The notes beneath the pieces were generated by a model that did not search any database, was not told the origin of the DNA, and was given only the letters and a program-made list of their open reading frames with translations. Of a stretch of 64,000 nt of DNA, positions 8,907 to 17,441 are shown one piece after another (the stretch's first letter is position 1; every line of letters starts with the position of its first letter). The position numbers and the translations under genes are program-made. The DNA comes from JACCYJ01 sp038198775. GTDB taxonomy: Bacteria; Actinomycetota; Actinomycetes; Propionibacteriales; Nocardioidaceae. The stretch lies in the NCBI GenBank assembly GCA_038198775.1, contig JBBPZV010000039.1, forward strand, positions 42,253-106,252, written 5' to 3'.

Positions 8907-11900
8907 GGGGTTGGCTCGCGGACATCGCCGCGTTGCTGGCAACCGGCCTGCGGGGGATGCGGGCACGCCGGCTGCTCACTGTGGGTTCGGTGCTGGTGGC
9001 CGCCCTCGCGATCGCTGCGGCCGTCGTGGGGCCGATGTACCAGTCCGCGTCGGCGGCGTCGTTCGTCGTCACCAAGCTCCGGGCGGAGCCCGACTACATC
9101 ACCGGCGTGACGCTCGACTACACCCGCCAGTCGCGACTCGGCAGCGCCGACGTCTACGCTCAGGCCAGGTCCGCGGTGGCGGGCACCGCGCCGCGCGGCT
9201 TCGAGCGACCCGCGCTCTCGTTGTGGAGCACCCGACTCGCCGTGCCGTCCATCTCGGACGTGCCGGGCGGCCGGACCCAGGCGCGGCTGGTCACGGCGCC
9301 CGGGTCGTGCCAGCAGCTGCTGGTCTCGGGCCGCTGCCCGCAGCGGCCCGGAGAGATCCTGCTGCTGCGCTCCGATGCCGACTACACCAACCTCGGCCCC
9401 GGTGACCAGGTCATGGCCGACACGCTGTCGCAGGCGCTGACCGTGGTCGGGACCTATCGGCTACCAACCGGTGGGAACGGGCTGTTCGACGCCGCGCGCT
9501 TCGCCAGCGTGCTGCCGCAGCCGACGGGGATGGGCTACACCGCCTACGCCCCCGCGCCGTTCGTCGCCGCCCGCTCGACGCTGGCCGGCCTCCCCGCCGG
9601 TAGCTGGCTTGTCCGGATGGACTACCGGCTGCCGGTGCCGGCGTCGACCTCGGTCGGCGATCTCCAGGCGGCGGCCGCCGAGGTGTCGCGGTTGCCCGGT
9701 GTGCTGCGCTCGGCGAAAACGACCGGATCCCTCAGCCCCGAGCTCGGAAACGCCCTGAAGGCAGTCGTACGCGAGGTGGACGCGCGGCGAGCCACGGCCC
9801 AGCAGACGGTGGCGCCGGCGGTGGCCTCGCTCGTCCTGGTGGCGCTGGTGCTGCTGGTCAGACTGCTGTCCGCGGCCACCGACCTGCGACGTCCGGAGCT
9901 CGCCCTTGCCTCCCTGCGCGGGGTCGACCGGCGCCTGCTCTGGACGCTCGCTTTGGTCGAGCCGGTGCTGATCATCGCTGTGGCCGTGCCGGTCGGTGCG
10001 GCGGGAGGCTACCTCGCCGGGCGCGAGCTCGCGGCCACGTGGCTGGTGCGGGGGCTCCCGGCCCGGCTCGGGCCCACCAGTTTGTGGTGGGCCGCCGTCG
10101 TGCTCGTTGCCAGCGTGGTCGTTGCGGTGATCGCCGTCCGGGCCGCCGTCCGGGAGCCCCTCAGCGTCCAGATCGCAGCGGTCCGCCGTCCCGCGGCATC
10201 GAGCCGATGGATGCTGGTGACCCGGGCGGCGTTGTTTGCCGCGACCGTGGCGGCGCTCGCCGTGACGTGGTCGGCGGGGGGCCAGTCCGACCCCAACGTC
10301 CTCGACCTGCTGCTGCCGATCCTGCTCGCCCTCAGCGCCGGACAGCTGCTGACGTACGCCGCTGCCTTGGCCGCCCGGTGGTGGGCGAGACGTTCGGCTT
10401 CCCACCGGGGGACCGCAGGGTACGTCGCGGCCCGCACCATCGCCCGGCGCCGGGAGGGCACCTGGGTCATCCTGCCGCTGACGGCGGCGCTCGCCATCTC
10501 GGTCTTCGGCGCCGGCATCTACTCCGCTGCGGGTGCGTGGCGGGCCAGCGACGCCGCCACCATGGTGGGGGCCGACGCCGCGTACCGCGCCAACACGTCG
10601 CTGTCCCAAGCGGTCGCCCTGACCCACCAGCTCGACCCCTTCGGGCGGTGGCTGATGGCCACCGGGGTGGATGACGACATCCTCGAGCCCAAGGTCATCC
10701 TCGACGCGCCGCGGCTGGCCAGGGTCGCCGCCTGGCCGAGCACGTGGACCCCGGGGGTCACGGCCGACCAGGTGGGTGCGGAGCTGTCCCCGGGGCGCCC
10801 GCCGCTGACCCTGACCGGGCACCGGCTGGCGCTGACCGTCACCAACTCCGTCGCCGGAGACGCACCACGGCTGCTGCTCGACGTCGACATCCTCACCCCG
10901 AAGCGGGAGGTGAGCCATGTCTACATCGGCTCCTACCCGAGGGGCACCGCCACCCGGAGCGCGACCATGCCCTGCGCCGGCGGCTGCTCGGTCACAGGTC
11001 TCGGCATCAGCGCACCCAGCACCTCCGGCGCGGTCATGCGTGGAACGCTGACGATCGGTACCGCCCGTGTCGACGGTTCACCGCTGCCCTACTTCGCCCG
11101 CATCGGGTGGCGTGGGATGACGAACCCGGCGTACGTGTACGGCGGTCCGGTGGTGCAGCGCGCCCAGGTCGTCGGGTCGTCGCTGCGGGTCGAGCTGGAC
11201 TCCGCCGGGAACCAGGTCGTCGCCACGCTGAAGAGCACGGACCTGCCACCGGCCACACCGGTCCTCCTCGGGACCGCCGCCCGGGCAGTGTCCAGGGACA
11301 CCAAAAGCGTGGTGCAACCGGTCGGGACCACCGAGTCGATGCCGTTCCTGGGACCGATCGGGTGGCTCACCGACTACACCGCCTACATCCGTTACAACAC
11401 CCAGGTGGGCCCGGCGACGCGGGTCTACATCCTGGCCAGATCCGACACTCCGGCATCGGTCCTGGACCAGCTCGCGGCCCATGGCATCAACGAGCGGTCA
11501 ACGTTGGCCCAGGCGCGCAGCACCCTTGACCAGGACCCGTACGCGCTCGCCCTCAACCTCTACCTCGTCGTCACCGGCATCGTGATCCTGCTGGCCCTGG
11601 CCAGCCTGGTGGTGAACACGGCGGTGCAGCTACCGGCCCGCCGCCGAGACGCGGCCTCGTTGCGGGTCGTGGGTGTGCGCCGCCGCTCCATCCTCGCTGC
11701 CGCGACCAGCGAGTTCACCGCCGTGCTCAGCACGGCTGCGGTCGCCGGCATCCTCGCCGGTGCGCTCGCGGAGTACGTCGTGGTCCGCACGATCACGTTG
11801 GGGTACGCCGACAGCCTGTTCACTCCCCGCGTGCTGCCCACGCTGGACGCGGGGTCGCTGGCGAAGCTGTCGGCCGAAGTGCTGGTGGCGCTGCTCGCGC

Positions 11901-11971
11901 TGGCCGTCGTGCTCGGCGGCTTGACGATCCGCGGGGCGCACGCGGCAACACTGCGGGAGTCCGCGACCTGA
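8903..11971 (+). CDS. Large FtsX-like ABC transporter permease
   Basis: 1022 residues. The GTG at 8903 overlaps the preceding stop (GTGA) and follows GGGAGGA, which fixes the start. The N-terminal helix 'LLTVGSVLVAALAIAAAVVG' is followed by an external domain, a central membrane block ('LLVRLLSA', 'RRPELALASLRGVDRR'), a second external domain and a C-terminal FtsX core ('RRRDAASLRVVGVRRRS'). It looks like a two-repeat permease (8-10 helices) with two periplasm-like domains, each ~250-300 residues. It is the last gene of the operon: only 11 nt separate it from a convergent gene. Confidence 0.9.
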   Translation: MRGWLADIAALLATGLRGMRARRLLTVGSVLVAALAIAAAVVGPMYQSASAASFVVTKLRAEPDYITGVTLDYTRQSRLGSADVYAQARSAVAGTAPRGFERPALSLWSTRLAVPSISDVPGGRTQARLVTAPGSCQQLLVSGRCPQRPGEILLLRSDADYTNLGPGDQVMADTLSQALTVVGTYRLPTGGNGLFDAARFASVLPQPTGMGYTAYAPAPFVAARSTLAGLPAGSWLVRMDYRLPVPASTSVGDLQAAAAEVSRLPGVLRSAKTTGSLSPELGNALKAVVREVDARRATAQQTVAPAVASLVLVALVLLVRLLSAATDLRRPELALASLRGVDRRLLWTLALVEPVLIIAVAVPVGAAGGYLAGRELAATWLVRGLPARLGPTSLWWAAVVLVASVVVAVIAVRAAVREPLSVQIAAVRRPAASSRWMLVTRAALFAATVAALAVTWSAGGQSDPNVLDLLLPILLALSAGQLLTYAAALAARWWARRSASHRGTAGYVAARTIARRREGTWVILPLTAALAISVFGAGIYSAAGAWRASDAATMVGADAAYRANTSLSQAVALTHQLDPFGRWLMATGVDDDILEPKVILDAPRLARVAAWPSTWTPGVTADQVGAELSPGRPPLTLTGHRLALTVTNSVAGDAPRLLLDVDILTPKREVSHVYIGSYPRGTATRSATMPCAGGCSVTGLGISAPSTSGAVMRGTLTIGTARVDGSPLPYFARIGWRGMTNPAYVYGGPVVQRAQVVGSSLRVELDSAGNQVVATLKSTDLPPATPVLLGTAARAVSRDTKSVVQPVGTTESMPFLGPIGWLTDYTAYIRYNTQVGPATRVYILARSDTPASVLDQLAAHGINERSTLAQARSTLDQDPYALALNLYLVVTGIVILLALASLVVNTAVQLPARRRDAASLRVVGVRRRSILAAATSEFTAVLSTAAVAGILAGALAEYVVVRTITLGYADSLFTPRVLPTLDAGSLAKLSAEVLVALLALAVVLGGLTIRGAHAATLRESAT

Positions 11972-11982
11972 GCGGCGAGGCT

Positions 11983-12522
11983 CTAGCCCGGGGGGCGCAC
12001 CTTGCGCGGTCCCCGCAGACCCAAGCGCTGGACGACCCGCTGGATCGTCAGGTCACGGGCGTTCGGATGGCCGACGTAGCGGATGTCACGGAGTCCCTGC
12101 TGCTGGGCGGCCGACTCGAAGACGAGGTGGCCATAGCCGAGCAGGCGACCCAGCGCCGGCTGCTCGACGGTGATGTCGAGGATGCGTGACATCGGCATCG
12201 TCGCGATGCTGCGGGAGACGACGCCGCGGATCCGGAACACCCGCATGTTGGTGACGACGAAGCGGTCCATGTGAGCGCTCAGCGCGGACCAGCCTGCGTG
12301 CACCAGCAGCGCAAACACGGTCAGGAGCAGCAGCCAGCCGACCGAGACCGGGCCGAACAAGAACGCCACGAACACTCCGGCTACGGCCACCACCTCCAGC
12401 AGCGGTCGCAGATAGACGACCCAGTGGTGGGCCACCTCGTCGATGACGACCTCGCCCTCCTCCACGAGCAGGTGGCGCGCGACCTGCTGGTAGGGCACCA
12501 GCGACCACAGCCAGCCGAGCAT
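11983..12522 (-). CDS. PH domain-containing membrane protein (bPH2/YdbS-like)
   Basis: 179 residues. Residues ~35-75 contain two closely spaced membrane helices ('LLEVVAVAGVFVAFLF', 'VGWLLLLTVFALLVHAGW'). Residues ~80-160 form a bacterial PH domain ('DRFVVTNMRVFRIRGVVSRS', 'MPMSRILDITVEQPALGRLLGYGHLVFESA'). The role of these proteins is poorly known; membrane stress and secretion of antimicrobial compounds have been proposed for YdbS/YdbT relatives. It lies 10 nt downstream of a 55-residue membrane protein gene on the same strand, and the two probably form one transcript. Confidence 0.85.
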   Translation of the reverse strand: MLGWLWSLVPYQQVARHLLVEEGEVVIDEVAHHWVVYLRPLLEVVAVAGVFVAFLFGPVSVGWLLLLTVFALLVHAGWSALSAHMDRFVVTNMRVFRIRGVVSRSIATMPMSRILDITVEQPALGRLLGYGHLVFESAAQQQGLRDIRYVGHPNARDLTIQRVVQRLGLRGPRKVRPPG

Positions 12523-12532
12523 CGTGACCCGC

Positions 12533-12700
12533 TCAGGAGGTCAGCGCGGAGAAGAAGCGCAGCAGGGCATCGAAACCGTCGCGCAGCCAAATGCCCAGGC
12601 TGCGGACGACTCCGGCGAACGCGACCGGCTGGGTGAGCAGATAGAACAACAAGAAGGCGATGATGAGGTAGGCGACCGTCTTCTTGATGGTGTCGGGCAC
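12533..12700 (-). CDS. Small single-span membrane protein, 55 residues
   Basis: A GTG at 12700 lies six bases after an AGGAGGA motif, and the frame runs cleanly to a TGA at 12533. The protein starts MPDTIKKTVAY and has one hydrophobic helix 'LIIAFLLFYLLTQPVAFAG' at residues ~12-30. An amphipathic stretch with Arg/Phe residues follows ('SLGIWLRDGFDALLRFFSAL'). I do not recognise a family. The strong ribosome binding site, codon use and 10-nt spacing to the PH-domain gene support a real gene that acts at the membrane with it. Confidence 0.8.
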   Translation of the reverse strand: MPDTIKKTVAYLIIAFLLFYLLTQPVAFAGVVRSLGIWLRDGFDALLRFFSALTS

Positions 12701-12905
12701 CCGTCCTCCTCACCAGCTCGTCGACGGCTCGGCACCCCGGACGTACGCCGCCTTCCCCTGTGTAACCCACCGGTGGTTCCTGGCATGGCAGGCGCGCCGG
12801 ACACCGCGGAAGCCGATCAGGTGTGAACCGGGCGGCCCGGGGGTAGACACCGCCCGTAGTTGGTTGCAGGCTCTACCGGACGTTCCGGCTGCGAAGGGAC
12901 AACGC

Positions 12906-14420
12906 ATGAGCAAGTCAGCTAGCGGCGGGGTGGAGATGGGACGCATCACCACCGACATCCCGGCTCGGCTCGACCGCCTTCCGTGGGTGCGGTGGCACTG
13001 GCTGATCGTGATCGGCCTCGGCACCGTGTGGATCCTCGACGGGCTCGAGGTCACGATCGTCGGCTCGCTGTCCGAGGTGCTGAAGTCGCCGGCCAGCAAG
13101 GGCGGACTCGGCCTTGGCTCGTTCGGGGTCGGGTTCGCAGGTGCCGCCTACGTCGCCGGCGCCTGCGTGGGTGCGCTGCTGTTTGGGCAGCTGACCGACC
13201 GTTTCGGCCGCAAGAAGCTGTTCATGATCACGCTGGGCGTCTACCTCGTCGGAACCGTGCTGACCGCGTTCTCGATCAACCCGACCTGGTACTACATCTT
13301 CCGCGCGATCACCGGGGCCGGCATCGGTGGTGAGTACGCGGCGATCAACTCCGCCATCGACGAGCTCATCCCGGCGCGCTTTCGCGGACGGGTCGACCTG
13401 GCCATCAACGGCTCGTTCTGGGTGGGAGCCGCAGCCGGCGCGCTGATAACGATCCCGTTGCTCGACCCCAAGCTCTTCGACCCGGAGTTCGGCTGGCGGT
13501 TCTCGTTCGGTCTCGGCGCCATCCTCGGGCTCGGCATCCTGCTAGTGCGGCGCAACGTCCCGGAGAGCCCCCGCTGGCTGTTCATCCACGGCCGCGAGGA
13601 CGAGGGTGACGAGGTGGTGCGCGGGATAGAGGAGACCGTCCAGGACGAGGCAGGAGACGGGCTGGCGGAGACCCACGACACGATCACGATCCGCCAGCGG
13701 CACACGATCGGGCTGCCCCTGATCGCCAAGACGGTCTTCACCTTGTATCCACGGCGGACCATCTTGTGCTTCTCGCTGTTCGTGGGGCAGGCGTTCTTGT
13801 ACAACGCCTTCTTCTTCACCTACGGTGACACGCTCACCTCGTTCATGGGCGTGAAGACCGTCGGGTGGTACCTCGCCCTGTTCGCGGCGAGCAACTTCCT
13901 CGGGGCGCTGCTGCTCGGCCCGCTGTTCGACACGGTCGGCAGGATCCCGATGATATCCGGGACGTACATCCTCAGCGGGGCTCTGCTCGGGATCGCTGGG
14001 TTCGTGCTGGGCGACCTGTCCGCGACGACGCTGACGGCCTTCGGCATGGTCATCTTCTTCTTCGCCTCCGCCGGCGCCAGCTCCGCGTACCTGACCGCCA
14101 GCGAGGTCTTCCCGATGGAGACCCGCGCGCTGTGCATCGCGTTCTTCTATGCGATCGGCACGGCGGCCGGAGGTATCGCCGGGCCGCTGCTGTTCGGCAA
14201 GCTCATCGCCGACGCAACCGCCAAGGGCGGGGACATCACCGCGATCGCCTTCGGCTACTATCTCGGTGCCGTGCTGATGATCGGCGGTGGGATAGTGGCG
14301 GCGTTCTTGGGCGTCAAGGCCGAACGCCAGTCGCTGGAGAGCATCGCCACGCCGCTGACCGCCGAGGACGCGCTCGACGACTCCGGCCCGGCCGACTCAC
14401 GTCAACCCACCCCCGCCTGA
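12906..14420 (+). CDS. Major facilitator superfamily transporter
   Basis: 504 residues from the ATG at 12906, preceded by AAGGGA. Twelve membrane helices are predicted. The loop 2-3 motif 'GQLTDRFGRKKLF' and its second-half counterpart 'LLGPLFDTVGRIP' are characteristic of the sugar-porter/metabolite:H+ symporter families. 'GAGIGGEYAAINSAIDELIPARFRG' (split here at residues ~140-165) matches the conserved helix 4-5 region. The C-terminal ~30 residues are acidic and cytoplasmic. Substrate is unknown; aromatic acid, sugar or dicarboxylate symport are all possible. It is preceded by 205 bp of intergenic sequence and followed at 21 nt by a small gene, possibly co-transcribed. Confidence 0.9.
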   Translation: MSKSASGGVEMGRITTDIPARLDRLPWVRWHWLIVIGLGTVWILDGLEVTIVGSLSEVLKSPASKGGLGLGSFGVGFAGAAYVAGACVGALLFGQLTDRFGRKKLFMITLGVYLVGTVLTAFSINPTWYYIFRAITGAGIGGEYAAINSAIDELIPARFRGRVDLAINGSFWVGAAAGALITIPLLDPKLFDPEFGWRFSFGLGAILGLGILLVRRNVPESPRWLFIHGREDEGDEVVRGIEETVQDEAGDGLAETHDTITIRQRHTIGLPLIAKTVFTLYPRRTILCFSLFVGQAFLYNAFFFTYGDTLTSFMGVKTVGWYLALFAASNFLGALLLGPLFDTVGRIPMISGTYILSGALLGIAGFVLGDLSATTLTAFGMVIFFFASAGASSAYLTASEVFPMETRALCIAFFYAIGTAAGGIAGPLLFGKLIADATAKGGDITAIAFGYYLGAVLMIGGGIVAAFLGVKAERQSLESIATPLTAEDALDDSGPADSRQPTPA

Positions 14421-14441
14421 GCGGGGAGAGAAGAGGGCTCG

Positions 14442-14687
14442 ATGCCGATGCCACCGCCGAACCCGAGCGAGCAGCGATCAAAGGGCCCGGGCAACCCGCG
14501 CCGGCGCCGAGAGGTGGAGCAGATGGCCCGCGCGCTGCGCGACCAGGGACCGGCAGATGCCGAGACGCTCAAACGCCTCGTCGGCGGGGCGTACTGGGAG
14601 CAGGACCGCTTCGACAAGGCACTCGAGTTCGCCACCTCGAAGTCACTGGTCGCGCGGGAGCCCGACGGGCGCTACCGCACTCCCTGA
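14442..14687 (+). CDS. Conserved small hypothetical protein (81 residues)
   Basis: 81 residues, basic N-terminus ('RSKGPGNPRRRREVEQM') followed by a winged-helix-like segment: 'ALRDQGPADAETLKRLVGG', 'WEQDRFDKALEFATSKSLV', 'REPDGRYRTP'. The pattern helix-helix-wing resembles small DNA-binding or regulatory modules, but I do not recognise a named family. Its 3' end overlaps the convergent meaB gene by 16 bp. Spacing of 21 nt after the MFS gene allows co-transcription. Confidence 0.7.
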   Translation: MPMPPPNPSEQRSKGPGNPRRRREVEQMARALRDQGPADAETLKRLVGGAYWEQDRFDKALEFATSKSLVAREPDGRYRTP

Positions 14688-15676
14688 TCGGCGCCGGTGC
14701 CCTCGATGACGGCGATGAGCTGGTCGGCGGCGGCGTAGGGGTCACACACCCCCTCGATGACGCTGCCAGCCAGCTCGTCGAGAAGGGCGTGGCCGTGGAG
14801 GTCGGCGACGCGTTCTCGCAGGGTGGTCACCGCGATCGTCTCGATCTCGCTGCGGATGCGCCCGGTCCGGCGCGCGGTCAGCTCCCCGGTCGACCCTGAC
14901 CAGGCCAGATGGGCGCTGATCTTGGCGGCGAGGTCGTCGATGCCTTCGTCCTTGACGGCGACCGTCTTGATGATGGGCGGCCGCCAGCTTCCGCTGGGGC
15001 GGTCGGCCAACGCCAGCATGGAGCGCAGCTCTCGGCGCAACTGGTCGGAACCGTCGCGGTCGGCCTTGTTGATCGCGTAGATGTCGCCGACCTCGAGGAG
15101 GCCGGCCTTGGCGGCCTGTATCCCGTCACCCATGCCCGGGGAGAGCAGCACCACCGTGGTGTCGGCGAGCCCGGCGACCTCGACCTCGGACTGCCCGACC
15201 CCGACCGTCTCGACGAGGACGACGTCGCAGCCGGCGGCGTCGAGGACCCGCACGGCCTGCGGCGTGGCCCAGGCGAGTCCACCGAGATGCCCTCGACTGG
15301 CCATGGACCGGATGAAGACGTCGGGGTCGGTGGCGTGGTCCTGCATCCGCACCCGGTCCCCGAGCAGGGCGCCGCCGGAGAAAGGCGACGACGGGTCGAC
15401 GGCCAGCACCCCGACGCGCTTGCCGGTTGCTCGCAGCGCGGTGACCAACGCCGAGGTCGTGGTCGACTTGCCGACGCCAGGAGAGCCGGTGATCCCGACC
15501 ACTTGGGCGTTGCCGGCATGTCCCATCAGGAGCTCGCTGACCTCCCGCAACTGCGGTGAGGCATCCTCCACCAAGGAGACCAGCCGGGCGACGGCGCGTG
15601 CCTCTCCGACAAGCGCCCGCTCGACCAGTTCGGGAACGGCGCCGTCGCGGCGAGTGTGCTGCGGTGCCCGCGTCAC
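14672..15676 (-). CDS. meaB: MeaB/ArgK-type GTPase, B12-mutase chaperone
   Basis: 334 residues. The GTG at 15676 overlaps the thiolase stop (GTGA), and a GAGGCG ribosome binding site precedes it; longer starts would overlap thiolase further. It has the P-loop 'GSPGVGKST', the switch region 'ETVGVGQSEVEV', and the guanine-specificity motif 'NKAD' in 'YAINKADRD'. MeaB loads and protects adenosylcobalamin in acyl-CoA mutases and ejects damaged cofactor. Two candidate clients, IcmA and Ecm, are encoded at 3109 and 24188. It is translationally coupled to the thiolase gene, which ties mutase maintenance to acetyl-CoA condensation. Confidence 0.93.
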   Translation of the reverse strand: MTRAPQHTRRDGAVPELVERALVGEARAVARLVSLVEDASPQLREVSELLMGHAGNAQVVGITGSPGVGKSTTTSALVTALRATGKRVGVLAVDPSSPFSGGALLGDRVRMQDHATDPDVFIRSMASRGHLGGLAWATPQAVRVLDAAGCDVVLVETVGVGQSEVEVAGLADTTVVLLSPGMGDGIQAAKAGLLEVGDIYAINKADRDGSDQLRRELRSMLALADRPSGSWRPPIIKTVAVKDEGIDDLAAKISAHLAWSGSTGELTARRTGRIRSEIETIAVTTLRERVADLHGHALLDELAGSVIEGVCDPYAAADQLIAVIEGTGADQGVR

Positions 15677-16863
15677 CGCCTCGGTACGCGCAAGATCAGC
15701 GCGTCGCCTTGGCCACCGCCCCCGCACAGCGCGGCGGCGCCGACGCCGCCGCCGCGGCGCTGCAGCTCCAGCACAAGGTGCAGCACAACCCGCGCCCCGC
15801 TCATGCCGATCGGGTGGCCGAGCGAGACCGCGCCGCCGTTGACGTTGACGCGGTCGGGGTCCAGCCCCAGCTCCCTAGTGCTGGCGATGCCGACCGCGGC
15901 GAACGCCTCATTGATCTCGACGAGGTCGAGGTCGGTGGGCGCGATGCCCTCCTTGGCGCACGCCGCGGCAATCGCCCGGGCGGGCTGCAGCTGCAGCGAG
16001 GAGTCCGGTCCGGCCACCATGCCGGAGGGGCCGATCTCGGCGAGCCACGGAAGGCCGAGGTCGGTTGCCTTGGCCTTGCTCGTGACGACGACCGCGCAAC
16101 CACCGTCGGAGATCTGGGAGGCCGAACCGGCGGTGATGGTGCCTTCGGTGTCGAACGCCGGACGCAACCGCGCCAGCGTCTCGGTCGAAGTGTCCCCGCG
16201 GACGCCCTCGTCCTCTCGGACCCAGGTGGACTCCCCGCGCCGGCTCGGAACCTCCACCGGGATGACCTCGTCGTCAAAGACGCCGTTCTTCCAGCCCTCG
16301 GCGGCGCGCTGGTGGGACCGCGCACTGAACGCGTCCTGCTCCTCCCGGCTGAGCCGGAACGACTCGGCGTTGCAGGTCTCGGTGAGCGCACCCATCGCCT
16401 GGGTGGTGAACGCATCCCACAAACCGTCGTGCGCCATCGAGTCGACCAGGGGTACGTCGCCGAACTTGAAGCCCTCCCGCGACTTGGGCAACAGGTGCGG
16501 TGCGTTGGTCATCGACTCCATCCCGCCGGCAACGATGATGTCGAAGTCACCGGACCGGATCAGCGAGTCGGCGAGGGTGATCGCGTGGATGCCCGACAGG
16601 CAGACCTTGTTGACGTTGAGCGCTGGGACCGTCATCGGGATCCCCGCCCTGGCCGCCGCCTGCCGCGCGGGGATCTGACCCGCCCCGGCCTGCAGGACCT
16701 GGCCCATGATGACGTACTGGACCTGCTCGGGGCCCACGCCCGCCCGCTCCAGCGCTGCGGCGATCGCTTGCCCCCCGAGGTCGGCACCGGAGAAGCTCTT
16801 GAGCCCGCCCAGCAGGCGGCCGATCGGCGTTCGGGCGCCGGCCACGATCACGGACTCGGTCAT
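15673..16863 (-). CDS. Acetyl-CoA C-acetyltransferase (thiolase)
   Basis: 396 residues from the ATG at 16863, which follows GGAGGAT at good spacing; an in-frame upstream start lacks support. It condenses two acetyl-CoA to acetoacetyl-CoA. The nucleophilic Cys is in 'NKVCLSGIHAI', the catalytic His in 'GHPIGMSGAR', and the second Cys in 'CGGGGQGDALIL'. 'INEAFAAV' is also present. It is the entry step of the ethylmalonyl-CoA pathway and shares an operon with meaB. It is divergent from the epimerase gene across ~100 bp. A candidate -10 (TAGGCT) lies at 16897-16902 on the minus strand. Confidence 0.94.
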   Translation of the reverse strand: MTESVIVAGARTPIGRLLGGLKSFSGADLGGQAIAAALERAGVGPEQVQYVIMGQVLQAGAGQIPARQAAARAGIPMTVPALNVNKVCLSGIHAITLADSLIRSGDFDIIVAGGMESMTNAPHLLPKSREGFKFGDVPLVDSMAHDGLWDAFTTQAMGALTETCNAESFRLSREEQDAFSARSHQRAAEGWKNGVFDDEVIPVEVPSRRGESTWVREDEGVRGDTSTETLARLRPAFDTEGTITAGSASQISDGGCAVVVTSKAKATDLGLPWLAEIGPSGMVAGPDSSLQLQPARAIAAACAKEGIAPTDLDLVEINEAFAAVGIASTRELGLDPDRVNVNGGAVSLGHPIGMSGARVVLHLVLELQRRGGGVGAAALCGGGGQGDALILRVPRR

Positions 16864-16896
16864 GGCATCCTCCTTGCTCCCGGCAGCCACCGAGCC

Positions 16897-16902
16897 AGCC
16901 TA
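16897..16902 (-). promoter_or_regulatory. Candidate -10 element TAGGCT for thiolase-meaB
   Basis: TAGGCT on the minus strand, 33 nt before the thiolase ATG. The same hexamer or TAGCCT recurs upstream of several starts in the window. No convincing -35 hexamer is visible. Confidence 0.45.
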
Positions 16903-16966
16903 CCGAGTACCCGCCGGGCCACCACCCGGCTGACCCGTTCGGCACGGACCAGGAGACGATGACCCC

Positions 16967-17413
16967 ATGTCGGTGCCCGACGACTCACAGCCCACCTTGG
17001 TGCTCACCGCGCTCGACCACGTCGGAATCGCCGTCCCCGACCTCGACGAGGCGCTGGCGTTCTATGCCAAGACCTTCGACCTGGTGCCGGTGCACGAGGA
17101 GGTCAACGAGGAGCAGGGGATCCGCGAGGCCATGCTGGCGGTGGGCAGCTCCGACACCCGTCTCCAGCTGATGGCGCCGCTCAGCGAGGACTCCCCGCTG
17201 GCCGCCTTCCTCTCGCGGCGCGGCCAGGGCATCCAGCAGCTCGCGTACCGCGTCGCCGACATCGACGCCGCCTCGGAGCTGCTGCGCTCGCGCGGGCTTC
17301 GGCTGCTCTATGACCAGCCGAAGCGCGGTACCCAGGGCAGCCGGATCAACTTCGTCCATCCAAAGGACGCCGGTGGCGTGCTCGTGGAACTGGTGGAACC
17401 GGCGCCAGGATAG
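16967..17413 (+). CDS. mce: Methylmalonyl-CoA / ethylmalonyl-CoA epimerase
   Basis: 148 residues, a glyoxalase/VOC-fold epimerase. Metal ligand His is in 'LDHVGIAVPDLDEAL', another His in 'NFVHPKDAGG', and the C-terminal Glu in 'VLVELVEP'. It interconverts the 2R and 2S forms of methylmalonyl-CoA, and the same enzyme type also acts on ethylmalonyl-CoA in the ethylmalonyl-CoA pathway. The ATG at 16967 has AGGAGA ahead of it. It lies 28 nt upstream of ccr, whose product is the (2S)-ethylmalonyl-CoA that this enzyme would convert for Ecm. Its TAG stop forms part of a TAGCCT hexamer that could be a -10 for ccr. Confidence 0.92.
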   Translation: MSVPDDSQPTLVLTALDHVGIAVPDLDEALAFYAKTFDLVPVHEEVNEEQGIREAMLAVGSSDTRLQLMAPLSEDSPLAAFLSRRGQGIQQLAYRVADIDAASELLRSRGLRLLYDQPKRGTQGSRINFVHPKDAGGVLVELVEPAPG

Positions 17414-17441
17414 CCTCGCGCCACCGCCGCAGAGAAGGGTC

